Below are positions 34,418 through 47,510 of a stretch of DNA of 64,000 bases, in pieces (position 1 is the stretch's first letter; the number at the start of each line of letters is the position of its first letter). The stretch is taken from NCBI GenBank assembly GCA_936450465.1, contig CAKZFU010000102.1:62001-126000 (forward strand), given 5' to 3'. The stretch comes from Gibbula magus (taxonomy: Eukaryota > Mollusca > Gastropoda > Trochida > Trochidae). The notes beneath the pieces were generated by a model. That model was not told the DNA's origin. It was given only the letters and a program-made list of their open reading frames with translations, and did not search any database. The translations under genes and the position numbers were made by a program.

Positions 34418-35459
34418 TTGGAATCGGTGACCGTCTTATCGGCAAACCGTGCCGTTATAGTCATTCCTGTAGGCCCAATTTTGGGCCAAAAGTCACTTTG
34501 GCCTAGACAACTTTTGATGGTCTCCTATGGAAGCTCACATGCTGTCGGTCGCATAGACGCATTCACTTTTGGAATCGGTGAGCGTCTTATCGGCAAACCG
34601 TGCCGTTATAGTCATTCCTGTAGGCCCAATTTTGGGCCAAAAGTCACTTTGGCCTAGACAACTTTTGATGGTCTCCTATGGAAGCTCACATGCTGCCGGT
34701 CGCATAGACGCATTCCCTTTTGGAATCGGTGAGCGTCTTATCGGCAAACCGTGCCGTTATAGTCATTCCTGTAGGCCCAATTTTGGGCCAAAAGTCACTT
34801 TGGCCTAGACAACTTTTGATGGTCTCCTATGGAAGCTCACATGCTGCCGGTCGCATAGACGCATTCCCTTTTGGAATCGGTGACCGTCTTATCGGCAACC
34901 CGTGCCGTTATAGTCATGCCCAAAAATGGGCCAAAAGGTGACTTTGGCCTAGACAACTTTTGATGGTCTCCTATGGAAGCTCACATGCTGTCGGTCGCAT
35001 AGACGCATTCACTTTTGGAATCGGTGACCGTCTTATCGGCAAACCGTGCCGTTATAGTCATTCCTGTAGGCCCAATTTTGGGCCAAAAGTCACTTTGGCC
35101 TAGACAACTTTTGATGGTCTCCTATGGAAGCTCACATGCTGTCGGTCGCATAGACGCATTCACTTTTGGAATCGGTGAGCGTCTTATCGGCAAACCGTGC
35201 CGTTATAGTCATTCCTGTAGGCCCAATTTTGGGCCAAAAGTCACTTTGGCCTAGACAACTTTTGATGGTCTCCTATGGAAGCTCACATGCTGTCGGTCGC
35301 ATAGACGCATTCCCTTTTGGAATCGGTGACCGTCTTATCGGCAACCCGTGCCGTTATAGTCATGCCCAAAAATGGGCCAAAAGTCACTTTGGCCTAGACA
35401 ACTTTTGATGGTCTCCTATGGAAGCTCACATGCTGTCGGTCGCATAGACGCATTCACTT
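34418..35459 (+). repeat. Tetramer and a 445-bp trimer with a 143-bp hybrid monomer
   Basis: A tetramer (34418) is followed by a trimer (35015). The last monomer of the trimer (35317-35459) has the class c start and first palindrome (GCCCAAAAATGGGCC) but the a/b spacer GTCAC, giving 143 bp. It is the reciprocal of the 152-bp hybrids at 19696, 19999 and 21194. Confidence 0.9.
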
Positions 35460-38400
35460 TTGGAATCGGTGAGCGTCTTATCGGCAAACCGTGCCGTTAT
35501 AGTCATTCCTGTAGGCCCAATTTTGGGCCAAAAGTCACTTTGGCCTAGACAACTTTTGATGGTCTCCTATGGAAGCTCACATGCTGCCGGTCGCATAGAC
35601 GCATTGCCTTTTGGAATCGGTGACCGTCTTATCGGCAACCCGTGCCGTTATAGTCATGCCCAAAAATGGGCCAAAAGGTGACTTTGGCCTAGACAACTTT
35701 TGATGGTCTCCTATGGAAGCTCACATGCTGTCGGTCGCATAGACGCATTCACTTTTGGAATCGGTGACCGTCTTATCGGCAAACCGTGCCGTTATAGTCA
35801 TTCCTGTGGGCCCAATTTTGGGCCAAAAGTCACTTTGGCCTAGACAACTTTTGATGGTCTCCTATGGAAGCTCACATGCTGTCGGTCGCATAGACGCATT
35901 CACTTTTGGAATCGGTGAGCGTCTTATCGGCAAACCGTGCCGTTATAGTCATTCCTGTAGGCCCAATTTTGGGCCAAAAGTCACTTTGGCCTAGACAACT
36001 TTTGATGGTCTCCTATGGAAGCTCACATGCTGCCGGTCGCATAGACGCATTCCCTTTTGGAATCGGTGACCGTCTTATCGGCAACCCGTGCCGTTATAGT
36101 CATGCCCAAAAATGGGCCAAAAGGTGACTTTGGCCTAGACAACTTTTGATGGTCTCCTATGGAAGCTCACATGCTGTCGGTCGCATAGACGCATTCACTT
36201 TTGGAATCGGTGACCGTCTTATCGGCAAACCGTGCCGTTATAGTCATTCCTGTAGGCCCAATTTTGGGCCAAAAGTCACTTTGGCCTAGACAACTTTTGA
36301 TGGTCTCCTATGGAAGCTCACATGCTGCCGGTCGCATAGACGCATTCACTTTTGGAATCGGTGACCGTCTTATCGGCAAACCGTGCCGTTATAGTCATTC
36401 CTGTAGGCCCAATTTTGGGCCAAAAGTCACTTTGGCCTAGACAACTTTTGATGGTCTCCTATGGAAGCTCACATGCTGTCGGTCGCATAGACGCATTCAC
36501 TTTTGGAATCGGTGAGCGTCTTATCGGCAAACCGTGCCGTTATAGTCATTCCTGTAGGCCCAATTTTGGGCCAAAAGTCACTTTGGCCTAGACAACTTTT
36601 GATGGTCTCCTATGGAAGCTCACATGCTGCCGGTCGCATAGACGCATTCCCTTTTGGAATCGGTGACCGTCTTATCGGCAAACCGTGCCGTTATAGTCAT
36701 GCCCAAAAATGGGCCAAAAGGTGACTTTGGCCTAGACAACTTTTGATGGTCTCCTATAGAAGCTCACATGCTGTCGGTCGCATAGACGCATTCACTTTTG
36801 GAATCGGTGACCGTCTTATCGGCAAACCGTGCCGTTATAGTCATTCCTGTAGGCCCAATTTTGGGCCAAAAGTCACTTTGGCCTAGACAACTTTTGATGG
36901 TCTCCTATGGAAGCTCACATGCTGTCGGTCGCATAGACGCATTCACTTTTGGAATCGGTGAGCGTCTTATCGGCAAACCGTGCCGTTATAGTCATTCCTG
37001 TAGGCCCAATTTTGGGCCAAAAGTCACTTTGGCCTAGACAACTTTTGATGGTCTCCTATGGAAGCTCACATGCTGCCGGTCGCATAGACGCATTCCCTTT
37101 TGGAATCGGTGACCGTCTTATCGGCAACCCGTGCCGTTATAGTCATGCCCAAAAATGGGCCAAAAGGTGACTTTGGCCTAGACAACTTTTGATGGTCTCC
37201 TATGGAAGCTCACATGCTGTCGGTCGCATAGACGCATTCACTTTTGGAATCGGTGAGCGTCTTATCGGCAAACCGTGCCGTTATAGTCATTCCTGTAGGC
37301 CCAATTTTGGGCCAAAAGTCACTTTGGCCTAGACAACTTTTGATGGTCTCCTATGGAAGCTCACATGCTGTCGGTCGCATAGACGCATTCACTTTTGGAA
37401 TCGGTGAGCGTCTTATCGGCAAACCGTGCCGTTATAGTCATTCCTGTAGGCCCAATTTTGGGCCAAAAGTCACTTTGGCCTAGACAACTTTTGATGGTCT
37501 CCTATGGAAGCTCACATGCTGCCGGTCGCATAGACGCATTCCCTTTTGGAATCGGTGACCGTCTTATCGGCAACCCGTGCCGTTATAGTCATGCCCAAAA
37601 ATGGGCCAAAAGGTGACTTTGGCCTAGACAACTTTTGATGGTCTCCTATGGAAGCTCACATGCTGTCGGTCGCATAGACGCATTCACTTTTGGAATCGGT
37701 GACCGTCTTATCGGCAAACCGTGCCGTTATAGTCATTCCTGTAGGCCCAATTTTGGGCCAAAAGTCACTTTGGCCTAGACAACTTTTGATGGTCTCCTAT
37801 GGAAGCTCACATGCTGTCGGTCGCATAGACGCATTCCCTTTTGGAATCGGTGACCGTCTTATCGGCAACCCGTGCCGTTATAGTCATGCCCGAAAATGGG
37901 CCAAAAGGTGACTTTGGCCTAGACAACTTTTGATGGTCTCCTATGGAAGCTCACATGCTGTCGGTCGCATAGACGCATTCACTTTTGGAATCGGTGACCG
38001 TCTTATCGGCAAACCGTGCCGTTATAGTCATTCCTGTAGGCCCAATTTTGGGCCAAAAGTCACTTTGGCCTAGACAACTTTTGATGGTCTCCTATGGAAG
38101 CTCACATGCTGTCGGTCGCATAGACGCATTCACTTTTGGAATCGGTGACCGTCTTATCGGCAACCCGTGCCGTTATAGTCATGCCCAAAAATGGGCCAAA
38201 AGGTGACTTTGGCCTAGACAACTTTTGATGGTCTCCTATGGAAGCTCACATGCTGTCGGTCGCATAGACGCATTCACTTTTGGAATCGGTGACCGTCTTA
38301 TCGGCAAACCGTGCCGTTATAGTCATTGCTGTAGGCCCAATTTTTGGCCAAAAGTCACTTTGGCCTAGACAACTTTTGATGGTCTCCTATGGAAGCTCAC

Positions 38401-40063
38401 ATGCTGTCGGTCGCATAGACGCATTCACTTTTGGAATCGGTGAGCGTCTTATCGGCAAACCGTGCCGTTATAGTCATTCCTGTAGGCCCAATTTTGGGCC
38501 AAAAGTCACTTTGGCCTAGACAACTTTTGATGGTCTCCTATGGAAGCTCACATGCTGCCGGTCGCATAGACGCATTCCCTTTTGGAATCGGTGACCGTCT
38601 TATCGGCAACCCGTGCCGTTATAGTCATGCCCAAAAATGGGCCAAAAGGTGACTTTGGCCTAGACAACTTTTGATGGTCTCCTATGGAAGCTCACATGCT
38701 GTCGGTCGCATAGACGCATTCACTTTTGGAATCGGTGACCGTCTTATCGGCAAACCGTGCCGTTATAGTCATTCCTGTAGGCCCAATTTTGGGCCAAAAG
38801 TCACTTTGGCCTAGACAACTTTTGATGGTCTCCTATGGAAGCTCACATGCTGTCGGTCGCATAGACGCATTAACTTTTGGAATCGGTGAGCGTCTTATCG
38901 GCAAACCGTGCCGTTATAGTCATTCCTGTAGGCCCAATTTTGGGCCAAAAGTCACTTTGGCCTAGACAACTTTTGATGGTCTCCTATGGAAGCTCACATG
39001 CTGCCGGTCGCATAGACGCATTCCCTTTTGGAATCGGTGACCGTCTTATTGGCAACCCGTGCCGTTATAGTCATGCCCAAAAATGGGCCAAAAGGTGACT
39101 TTGGCCTAGACAACTTTTGATGGTCTCCTATGGAAGCTCACATGCTGTCGGTCGCATAGACGCATTCTCTTTTGGAATCGGTGACCGTCTTATCGGCAAA
39201 CCGTGCCGTTATAGTCATTCCTGTAGGCCCAATTTTGGGCCAAAAGTCACTTTGGCCTAGACAACTTTTGATGGTCTCCTATGGAAGCTCACATGCTGTC
39301 GGTCGCATAGACGCATTCACTTTTGGAATCGGTGAGCGTCTTATCGGCAAACCGTGCCGTTATAGTCATTCCTGTAGGCCCAATTTTGGGCCAAAAGTCA
39401 CTTTGGCCTAGACAACTTTTGATGGTCTCCTATGGAAGCGCACATGCTGCCGGTCGCATAGACGCATTCCCTTTTGGAATCGGTGACCGTCTTATCGGCA
39501 ACCCGTGCCGTTATAGTCATGCCCAAAAATGGGCCAAAAGGTGACTTTGGCCTAGACAACTTTTGATGGTCTCCTATGGAAGCTCACATGCTGTCGGTCG
39601 CATAGACGCATTCACTTTTGGAATCGGTGACCGTCTTATCGGCAAACCGTGCCGTTATAGTCATTCCTGTAGGCCCAATTTTGGGCCAAAAGTCACTTTG
39701 GCCTAGACAACTTTTGATGGTCTCCTATGGAAGCTCACATGCTGTCGGTCGCATAGACGCATTCACTTTTGGAATCGGTGAGCGTCTTATCGGCAAACCG
39801 TGCCGTTATAGTCATTCCTGTAGGCCCAATTTTGGGCCAAAAGTCACTTTGGCCTAGACAACTTTTGATGGTCTCCTATGGAAGCGCACATGCTGCCGGT
39901 CGCATAGACGCATTCCCTTTTGGAATGGGTGACCGTCTTATCGACAACCCGTGCCGTTATAGTCATGCCCAAAAATGGGCCAAAAGGTGACTTTGGCCTA
40001 GACAACTTTTGATGGTCTCCTATGGAAGCTCACATGCTGTCGGTCGCATAGACGCATTCACTT
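35460..40063 (+). repeat. Dimers, trimers and one tetramer
   Basis: Unit starts are 35460 (dimer), 35755 (trimer), 36201 (tetramer), 36798, 37244 (trimers), 37690, 37985 (dimers), and 38280, 38726, 39172, 39618 (trimers). GAAGCGCACATG occurs in two adjacent trimers (39440 and 39886, offset 446). The c monomer at 36654 has GGCAAACCG rather than GGCAACCCG. The copy near 38340 has CAATTTTTGGCC, a G-to-T change that weakens the first palindrome. Confidence 0.9.
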
Positions 40064-43000
40064 TTGGAATCGGTGACCGTCTTATCGGCAAACCGTGCCG
40101 TTATAGTCATTCCTGTAGGCCCAATTTTGGGCCAAAAGTCACTTTGGCCTAGACAACTTTTGATGGTCTCCTATGGAAGCTCACATGCTGTCGGTCGCAT
40201 AGACGCATTCACTTTTGGAATCGGTGAGCGTCTTATCAGCAAACCGTGCCGTTATAGTCATTCCTGTAGGCCCAATTTTGGGCCAAAAGTCACTTTGGCC
40301 TAGACAACTTTTGATGGTCTCCTATGGAAGCTCACATGCTGCCGGTCACATAGACGCATTCCCTTTTGGAATCGGTGACCGTCTTATCGGCAACCCGTGC
40401 CGTTATAGTCATGCCCAAAAATGGGCCAAAAGGTGACTTTGGCCTAGACAACTTTTGATGGTCTCCTATGGAAGCTCACATGCTGTCGGTCGCATAGACG
40501 CATTCACTTTTGGAATCGTTGAGCGTCTTATCGGCAAACCGTGCCGTTATAGTCATTCCTGTAGGCCCAATTTTGGGCCAAAAGTCACTTTGGCCTAGAC
40601 AACTTTTGATGGTCTCCTATGGAAGCTCACATGCTGCCGGTCGCATAGACGCATTCCCTTTTGGAATCGGTGACCGTCTTATTGGCAACCCGTGCCGTTA
40701 TAGTCATGCCCAAAAATGGGCCAAAAGGTGACTTTGGCCTAGACAACTTTTGATGGTCTCCTATGGAAGCTCACATGCTGTCGGTCGCATAGACGCATTC
40801 ACTTTTGGAATCGGTGACCGTCTTATCGGCAAACCGTGCCGTTATAGTCATTCCTGTAGGCCCAATTTTGGGCCAAAAGTCACTTTGGCCTAGACAACTT
40901 TTGATGGTCTCCTATGGAAGCTCACATGCTGTCGGTCGCATAGACGCATTCACTTTTGGAATCGGTGAGCGTCTTATCGGCAAACCGTGCCTTTATAGTC
41001 ATTCCTGTAGGCCCAATTTTGGGCCAAAAGTCACTTTGGCCTAGACAACTTTTGATGGTCTCCTATGGAAGCTCACATGCTGCCGGTCGCATAGACGCAT
41101 TCCCTTTTGGAATCGGTGACCGTCTTATTGGCAACCCGTGCCGTTATAGTCATGCCCAAAAATGGGCCAAAAGGTGACTTTGGCCTAGACAACTTTTGAT
41201 GGTCTCCTATGGAAGCTCACATGCTGTCGGTCGCATAGACGCATTCACTTTTGGAATCGGTGACCGTCTTATCGGCAAACCGTGCCGTTATAGTCATTCC
41301 TGTAGGCCCAATTTTGGGCCAAAAGTCACTTTGGCCTAGACAACTTTTGATGGTCTCCTATGGAAGCTCACATGCTGCCGGTCGCATAGACGCATTCCCT
41401 TTTGGAATCGGTGACCGTCTTATCGGCAACCCGTGCCGTTATAGTCATGCCCAAAAATGGGCCAAAAGGTGACTTTGGCCTAGACAACTTTTGATGGTCT
41501 CCTATGGAAGCTCACATGCTGTCGGTCGCATAGACGCATTCACTTTTGGAATCGGTGACCGTCTTATCGGCAAACCGTGCCGTTATAGTCATTCCTGTAG
41601 GCCCAATTTTGGGCCAAAAGTCACTTTGGCCTAGACAACTTTTGATGGTCTCCTATGGAAGCTCACATGCTGTCGGTCGCATAGACGCATTCACTTTTGG
41701 AATCGGTGAGCGTCTTATCGGCAAACCGTGCCGTTATAGTCATTCCTGTAGGCCCAATTTTGGGCCGAAAGTCACTTTGGCCTAGACAACTTTTGATGGT
41801 CTCCTATGGAAGCTCACATGCTGCCGGTCGCATAGACGCATTCCCTTTTGGAATCGGTGACCGTCTTATCGGCAACCCGTGCCGTTATAGTCATGCCCAA
41901 AAATGGGCCAAAAGGTGACTTTGGCCTAGACAACTTTTGATGGTCTCCTATGGAAGCTCACATGCTGTCGGTCGCATAGACGCATTCACTTTTGGAATCG
42001 GTGACCGTCTTATCGGCAAACCGTGCCGTTATAGTCATTCCTGTAGGCCCAATTTTGGGCCAAAAGTCACTTTGGCCTAGACAACTTTTGATGGTCTCCT
42101 ATGGAAGCTCACATGCTGTCGGTCGCATAGACGCATTCACTTTTGGAATCGGTGAGCGTCTTATCGGCAAACCGTGCCGTTATAGTCATTCCTGTAGGCC
42201 CAATTTTGGGCCAAAAGTCACTTTGGCCTAGACAACTTTTGATGGTCTCCTATGGAAGCTCACATGCTGCCGGTCGCATAGACGCATTCCCTTTTGGAAT
42301 CGGTGACCGTCTTATCGGCAACCCGTGCCGTTATAGTCATGCCCAAAAATGGGCCAAAAGGTGACTTTGGCCTAGACAACTTTTGATGGTCTCCTATGGA
42401 AGCTCACATGCTGTCGGTCGCATAGACGCATTCACTTTTGGAATCGGTGAGCGTCTTATCGGCAAACCGTGCCGTTATAGTCATTCCTGTAGGCCCAATT
42501 TTGGGCCAAAAGTAACTTTGGCCTAGACAACTTTTGATGGTCTCCTATGGAAGCTCACATGCTGCCGGTCGCATAGACGCATTCCCTTTTGGAATCGGTG
42601 ACCGTCTTATCGGCAACCCGTGCCGTTATAGTCATGCCCAAAAATGGGCCAAAAGGTGACTTTGGCCTAGACAACTTTTGATGGTCTCCTATGGAAGCTC
42701 ACATGCTGTCGGTCGCATAGACGCATTCACTTTTGGAATCGGTGACCGTCTTATCGGCAAACCGTGCCGTTATAGTCATTCCTGTAGGCCCAATTTTGGG
42801 CCAAAAGTCACTTTGGCCTAGACAACTTTTGATGGTCTCCTATGGAAGCTCACATGCTGTCGGTCGCATAGACGCATTCACTTTTGGAATCGGTGAGCGT
42901 CTTATTGGCAAACCGTGCCGTTATAGTCATTCCTGTAGGCCCAATTTTGGGCCAAAAGTCACTTTGGCCTAGACAACTTTTGATGGTCTCCTATGGAAGC

Positions 43001-44070
43001 TCACATGCTGCCGGTCGCATAGACGCATTCCCTTTTGGAATCGGTGACCGTCTTATCGGCAACCCGTGCCGTTATAGTCATGCCCAAAAATGGGCCAAAA
43101 GGTGACTTTGGCCTAGACAACTTTTGATGGTCTCCTATGGAAGCTCACATGCTGTCGGTCGCATAGACGCATTCACTTTTGGAATCGGTGACCGTCTTAT
43201 CGGCAAACCGTGCCGTTATAGTCATTCCTGTAGGCCCAATTTTGGGCCAAAAGTCACTTTGGCCTAGACAACTTTTGATGGTCTCCTATGGAAGCTCACA
43301 TGCTGTCGGTCGCATAGACGCATTCACTTTTGGAATCGGTGAGCGTCTTATCGGCAAACCGTGCCGTTATAGTCATTCCTGTAGGCCCAATTTTGGGCCA
43401 AAAGTCACTTTGGCCTAGACAACTTTTGATGGTCTCCTATGGAAGCTCACATGCTGCCGGTCGCATAGACGCATTCCCTTTTGGAATCGGTGACCGTCTT
43501 ATCGGCAACCCGTGCCGTTATAGTCATGCCAAAAAATGGGCCAAAAGGTGACTTTGGCCTAGACAACTTTTGATGGTCTCCTATGGAAGCTCACATGCTG
43601 TCGGTCGCATAGACGCATTCACTTTTGGAATCGGTGACCGTCTTATCGGCAAACCGTGCCGTTATAGTCATTCCTGTAGGCCCAATTTTGGGCCAAAAGT
43701 CACTTTGGCCTAGACAACTTTTGATGGTCTCCTATGGAAGCTCACATGCTGTCGGTCGCATAGACGCATTCACTTTTGGAATCGGTGAGCGTCTTATCGG
43801 CAAACCGTGCCGTTATAGTCATTCCTGTAGGCCCAATTTTGGGCCAAAAGTCACTTTGGCCTAGACAACTTTTGATGGTCTCCTATGGAAGCTCACATGC
43901 TGCCGGTCGCATAGACGCATTCCCTTTTGGAATCGGTGACCGTCTTATCGGCAACCCGTGCCGTTATAGTCATGCCCAAAAATGGGCCAAAAGGTGACTT
44001 TGGCCTAGACAACTTTTGATGGTCTCCTATGGAAGCTCACATGCTGTCGGTCGCATAGACGCATTCACTT
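40064..44070 (+). repeat. Putative 4,007-bp segmental duplication, copy 1 (27 monomers)
   Basis: Unit order by monomer number is 3-2-3-2-3-3-2-3-3-3. The first eight terms are repeated from 44071. The variant CTTATCAGC occurs at 40238 and again at 44245, an offset of 4,007. CTTATTGGCAACCC occurs at 40683 and 41129, an offset of 446. The b monomer at 42438 has AGTAACTTT for AGTCACTTT, not shared by the other copy. Confidence 0.65.
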
Positions 44071-47000
44071 TTGGAATCGGTGACCGTCTTATCGGCAAAC
44101 CGTGCCGTTATAGTCATTCCTGTAGGCCCAATTTTGGGCCAAAAGTCACTTTGGCCTAGACAACTTTTGATGGTCTCCTATGGAAGCTCACATGCTGTCG
44201 GTCGCATAGACGCATTCACTTTTGGAATCGGTGAGCGTCTTATCAGCAAACCGTGCCGTTATAGTCATTCCTGTAGGCCCAATTTTGGGCCAAAAGTCAC
44301 TTTGGCCTAGACAACTTTTGATGGTCTCCTATGGAAGCTCACATGCTGCCGGTCGCATAGACGCATTCCCTTTTGGAATCGGTGACCGTCTTATCGGCAA
44401 CCCGTGCCGTTATAGTCATGCCCAAAAATGGGCCAAAAGGTGACTTTGGCCTAGACAACTTTTGATGGTCTCCTATGGAAGCTCACATGCTGTCGGTCGC
44501 ATAGACGCATTCACTTTTGGAATCGGTGAGCGTCTTATCGGCAAACCGTGCCGTTATAGTCATTCCTGTAGGCCCAATTTTGGGCCAAAAGTCACTTTGG
44601 CCTAGACAACTTTTGATGGTCTCCTATGGAAGCTCACATGCTGCCGGTCGCATAGACGCATTCCCTTTTGGAATCGGTGACCGTCTTATCGGCAACCCGT
44701 GCCGTTATAGTCATGCCCAAAAATGGGCCAAAAGGTGACTTTGGCCTAGACAACTTTTGATGGTCTCCTATGGAAGCTCACATGCTGTCGGTCGCATAGA
44801 CGCATTCACTTTTGGAATCGGTGACCGTCTTATCGGCAAACCGTGCCGTTATAGTCATTCCTGTAGGCCCAATTTTGGGCCAAAAGTCACTTTGGCCTAG
44901 ACAACTTTTGATGGTCTCCTATGGAAGCTCACATGCTGTCGGTCGCATAGACGCATTCACTTTTGGAATCGGTGAGCGTCTTATCGGCAAACCGTGCCGT
45001 TATAGTCATTCCTGTAGGCCCAATTTTGGGCCAAAAGTCACTTTGGCCTAGACAACTTTTGATGGTCTCCTATGGAAGCTCACATGCTGCCGGTCGCATA
45101 GACGCATTCCCTTTTGGAATCGGTGACCGTCTTATCGGCAACCCGTGCCGTTATAGTCATGCCCAAAAATGGGCCAAAAGGTGACTTTGGCCTAGACAAC
45201 TTTTGATGGTCTCCTATGGAAGCTCACATGCTGTCGGTCGCATAGACGCATTCACTTTTGGAATCGGTGAGCGTCTTATCGGCAAACCGTGCCGTTATAG
45301 TCATTCCTGTAGGCCCAATTTTGGGCCAAAAGTCACTTTGGCCTAGACAACTTTTGATGGTCTCCTATGGAAGCTCACATGCTGCCGGTCGCATAGACGC
45401 ATTCCCTTTTGGAATCGGTGACCGTCTTATCGGCAACCCGTGCCGTTATAGTCATGCCCAAAAATGGGCCAAAAGGTGACTTTGGCCTAGAGAACTTTTG
45501 ATGGTCTCCTATGGAAGCTCACATGCTGTCGGTCGCATAGACGCATTCACTTTTGGAATCGGTGACCGTCTTATCGGCAAACCGTGCCGTTATAGTCATT
45601 CCTGTAGGCCCAATTTTGGGCCAAAAGTCACTTTGGCCTAGACAACTTTTGATGGTCTCCTATGGAAGCTCACATGCTGTCGGTCGCATAGACGCATTCA
45701 CTTTTGGAATCGGTGAGCGTCTTATCGGCAAACCGTGCCGTTATAGTCATTCCTGTAGGCCCAATTTTGGGCCAAAAGTCACTTTGGCCTAGACAACTTT
45801 TGATGGTCTCCTATGGAAGCTCACATGCTGCCGGTCGCATAGACGCATTCCCTTTTGGAATCGGTGACCGTCTTATCGGCAACCCGTGCCGTTATAGTCA
45901 TGCCCAAAAATGGGCCAAAAGGTGACTTTGGCCTAGACAACTTTTGATGGTCTCCTATGGAAGCTCACATGCTGTCGGTCGCATAGACGCATTCACTTTT
46001 GGAATCGGTGACCGTCTTATCGGCAAACCGTGCCGTTATAGTCATTCCTGTAGGCCCAATTTTGGGCCAAAAGTCACTTTGGCCTAGACAACTTTTGATG
46101 GTCTCCTATGGAAGCTCACATGCTGTCGGTCGCATAGACGCATTCACTTTTGGAATCGGTGAGCGTCTTATCGGCAAACCGTGCCGTTATAGTCATTCCT
46201 GTAGGCCCAATTTTGGGCCAAAAGTCACTTTGGCCTAGACAACTTTTGATGGTCTCCTATAGAAGCTCACATGCTGCCAGTCGCATAGACGCATTCCCTT
46301 TTGGAATCGGTGACCGTCTTATCGGCAACCCGTGCCGTTATAGTCATGCCCAAAAATGGGCCAAAAGGTGACTTTGGCCTAGACAACTTTTGATGGTCTC
46401 CTATGGAAGCTCACATGCTGTCGGTCGCATAGACGCATTCACTTTTGGAATCGGTGAGCGTCTTATCGGCAAACCGTGCCGTTATAGTCATTCCTGTAGG
46501 CCCAATTTTGGGCCAAAAGTCACTTTGGCCTAGACAACTTTTGATGGTCTCCTATGGAAGCTCACATGCTGCCGGTCGCATAGACGCATTCCCTTTTGGA
46601 ATCGGTGACCGTCTTATCGGCAACCCGTGCCGTTATAGTCATGCCCAAAAATGGGCCAAAAGGTGACTTTGGCCTAGACAACTTTTGATGGTCTCCTATG
46701 GAAGCTCACATGCTGTCGGTCGCATAGACGCATTCACTTTTGGAATCGGTGACCGTCTTATCGGCAAACCGTGCCGTTATAGTCATTCCTGTAGGCCCAA
46801 TTTTGGGCCAAAAGTCACTTTGGCCTAGACAACTTTTGATGGTCTCCTATGGAAGCTCACATGCTGTCGGTCGCATAGACGCATTCACTTTTGGAATCGG
46901 TGAGCGTCTTATCGGCAAACCGTGCCGTTATAGTCATTCCTGTAGGCCCAATTTTGGGCCAAAAGTCACTTTGGCCTAGACAACTTTTGATGGTCTCCTA

Positions 47001-47165
47001 TGGAAGCTCACATGCTGCCGGTCGCATAGACTGACCGTCTTATCGGCAACCCGTGCCGTTATAGTCATGCCCAAAAATGGGCCAAAAGGTGACTTTGGCC
47101 TAGACAACTTTTGATGGTCTCCTATGGAAGCTCACATGCTGTCGGTCGCATAGACGCATTCACTT
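44071..47165 (+). repeat. Putative 4,007-bp segmental duplication, copy 2
   Basis: Unit starts are 44071 (trimer), 44517 (dimer), 44812 (trimer), 45258 (dimer), 45553, 45999 (trimers), 46445 (dimer) and 46740 (trimer, 426 bp). The order 3-2-3-2-3-3-2-3 matches copy 1. Only one shared private variant was found, so the relation rests mostly on unit order and later homogenisation would have to be assumed. Confidence 0.62.
46740..47165 (+). repeat. Trimer with a 20-bp deletion at the b/c junction (426 bp)
   Basis: After CATAGAC (ending 47031) the sequence jumps directly to TGACCGTC. The 20 bases that normally join b to c, including the usual monomer start word, are missing. No shared bases are seen at the breakpoint. 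Confidence 0.93.
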
Positions 47166-47510
47166 TTGGAATCGGTGACCGTCTTATCGGCAAACCGTGC
47201 CGTTATAGTCATTCCTGTAGGCCCAATTTTGGGCCAAAAGTCACTTTGGCCTAGACAACTTTTGATGGTCTCCTATGGAAGCTCACATGCTGTCGGTCGC
47301 ATAGACGCATTCACTTTTGGAATCGGTGAGCGTCTTATCGGCAAACCGTGCCGTTATAGTCATTCCTGTAGGCCCAATTTTGGGCCAAAAGTCACTTTGG
47401 CCTAGACAGTCATGCCCAAAAATGGGCCAAAAGGTGACTTTGGCCTAGACAACTTTTGATGGTCTCCTATGGAAGCTCACATGCTGTCGGTCGCATAGAC
47501 GCATTCACTT
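47166..47510 (+). repeat. Truncated unit with a 101-bp deletion (345 bp)
   Basis: An a monomer (47166) is followed by a monomer starting at 47317 that runs to GGCCTAGACA (47408) and then jumps to GTCATGCCCAAAAATGGGCC, the core of class c. The end of b and the start of c, 101 bp together, are lost. One base (A) is shared at the breakpoint. Confidence 0.93.
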
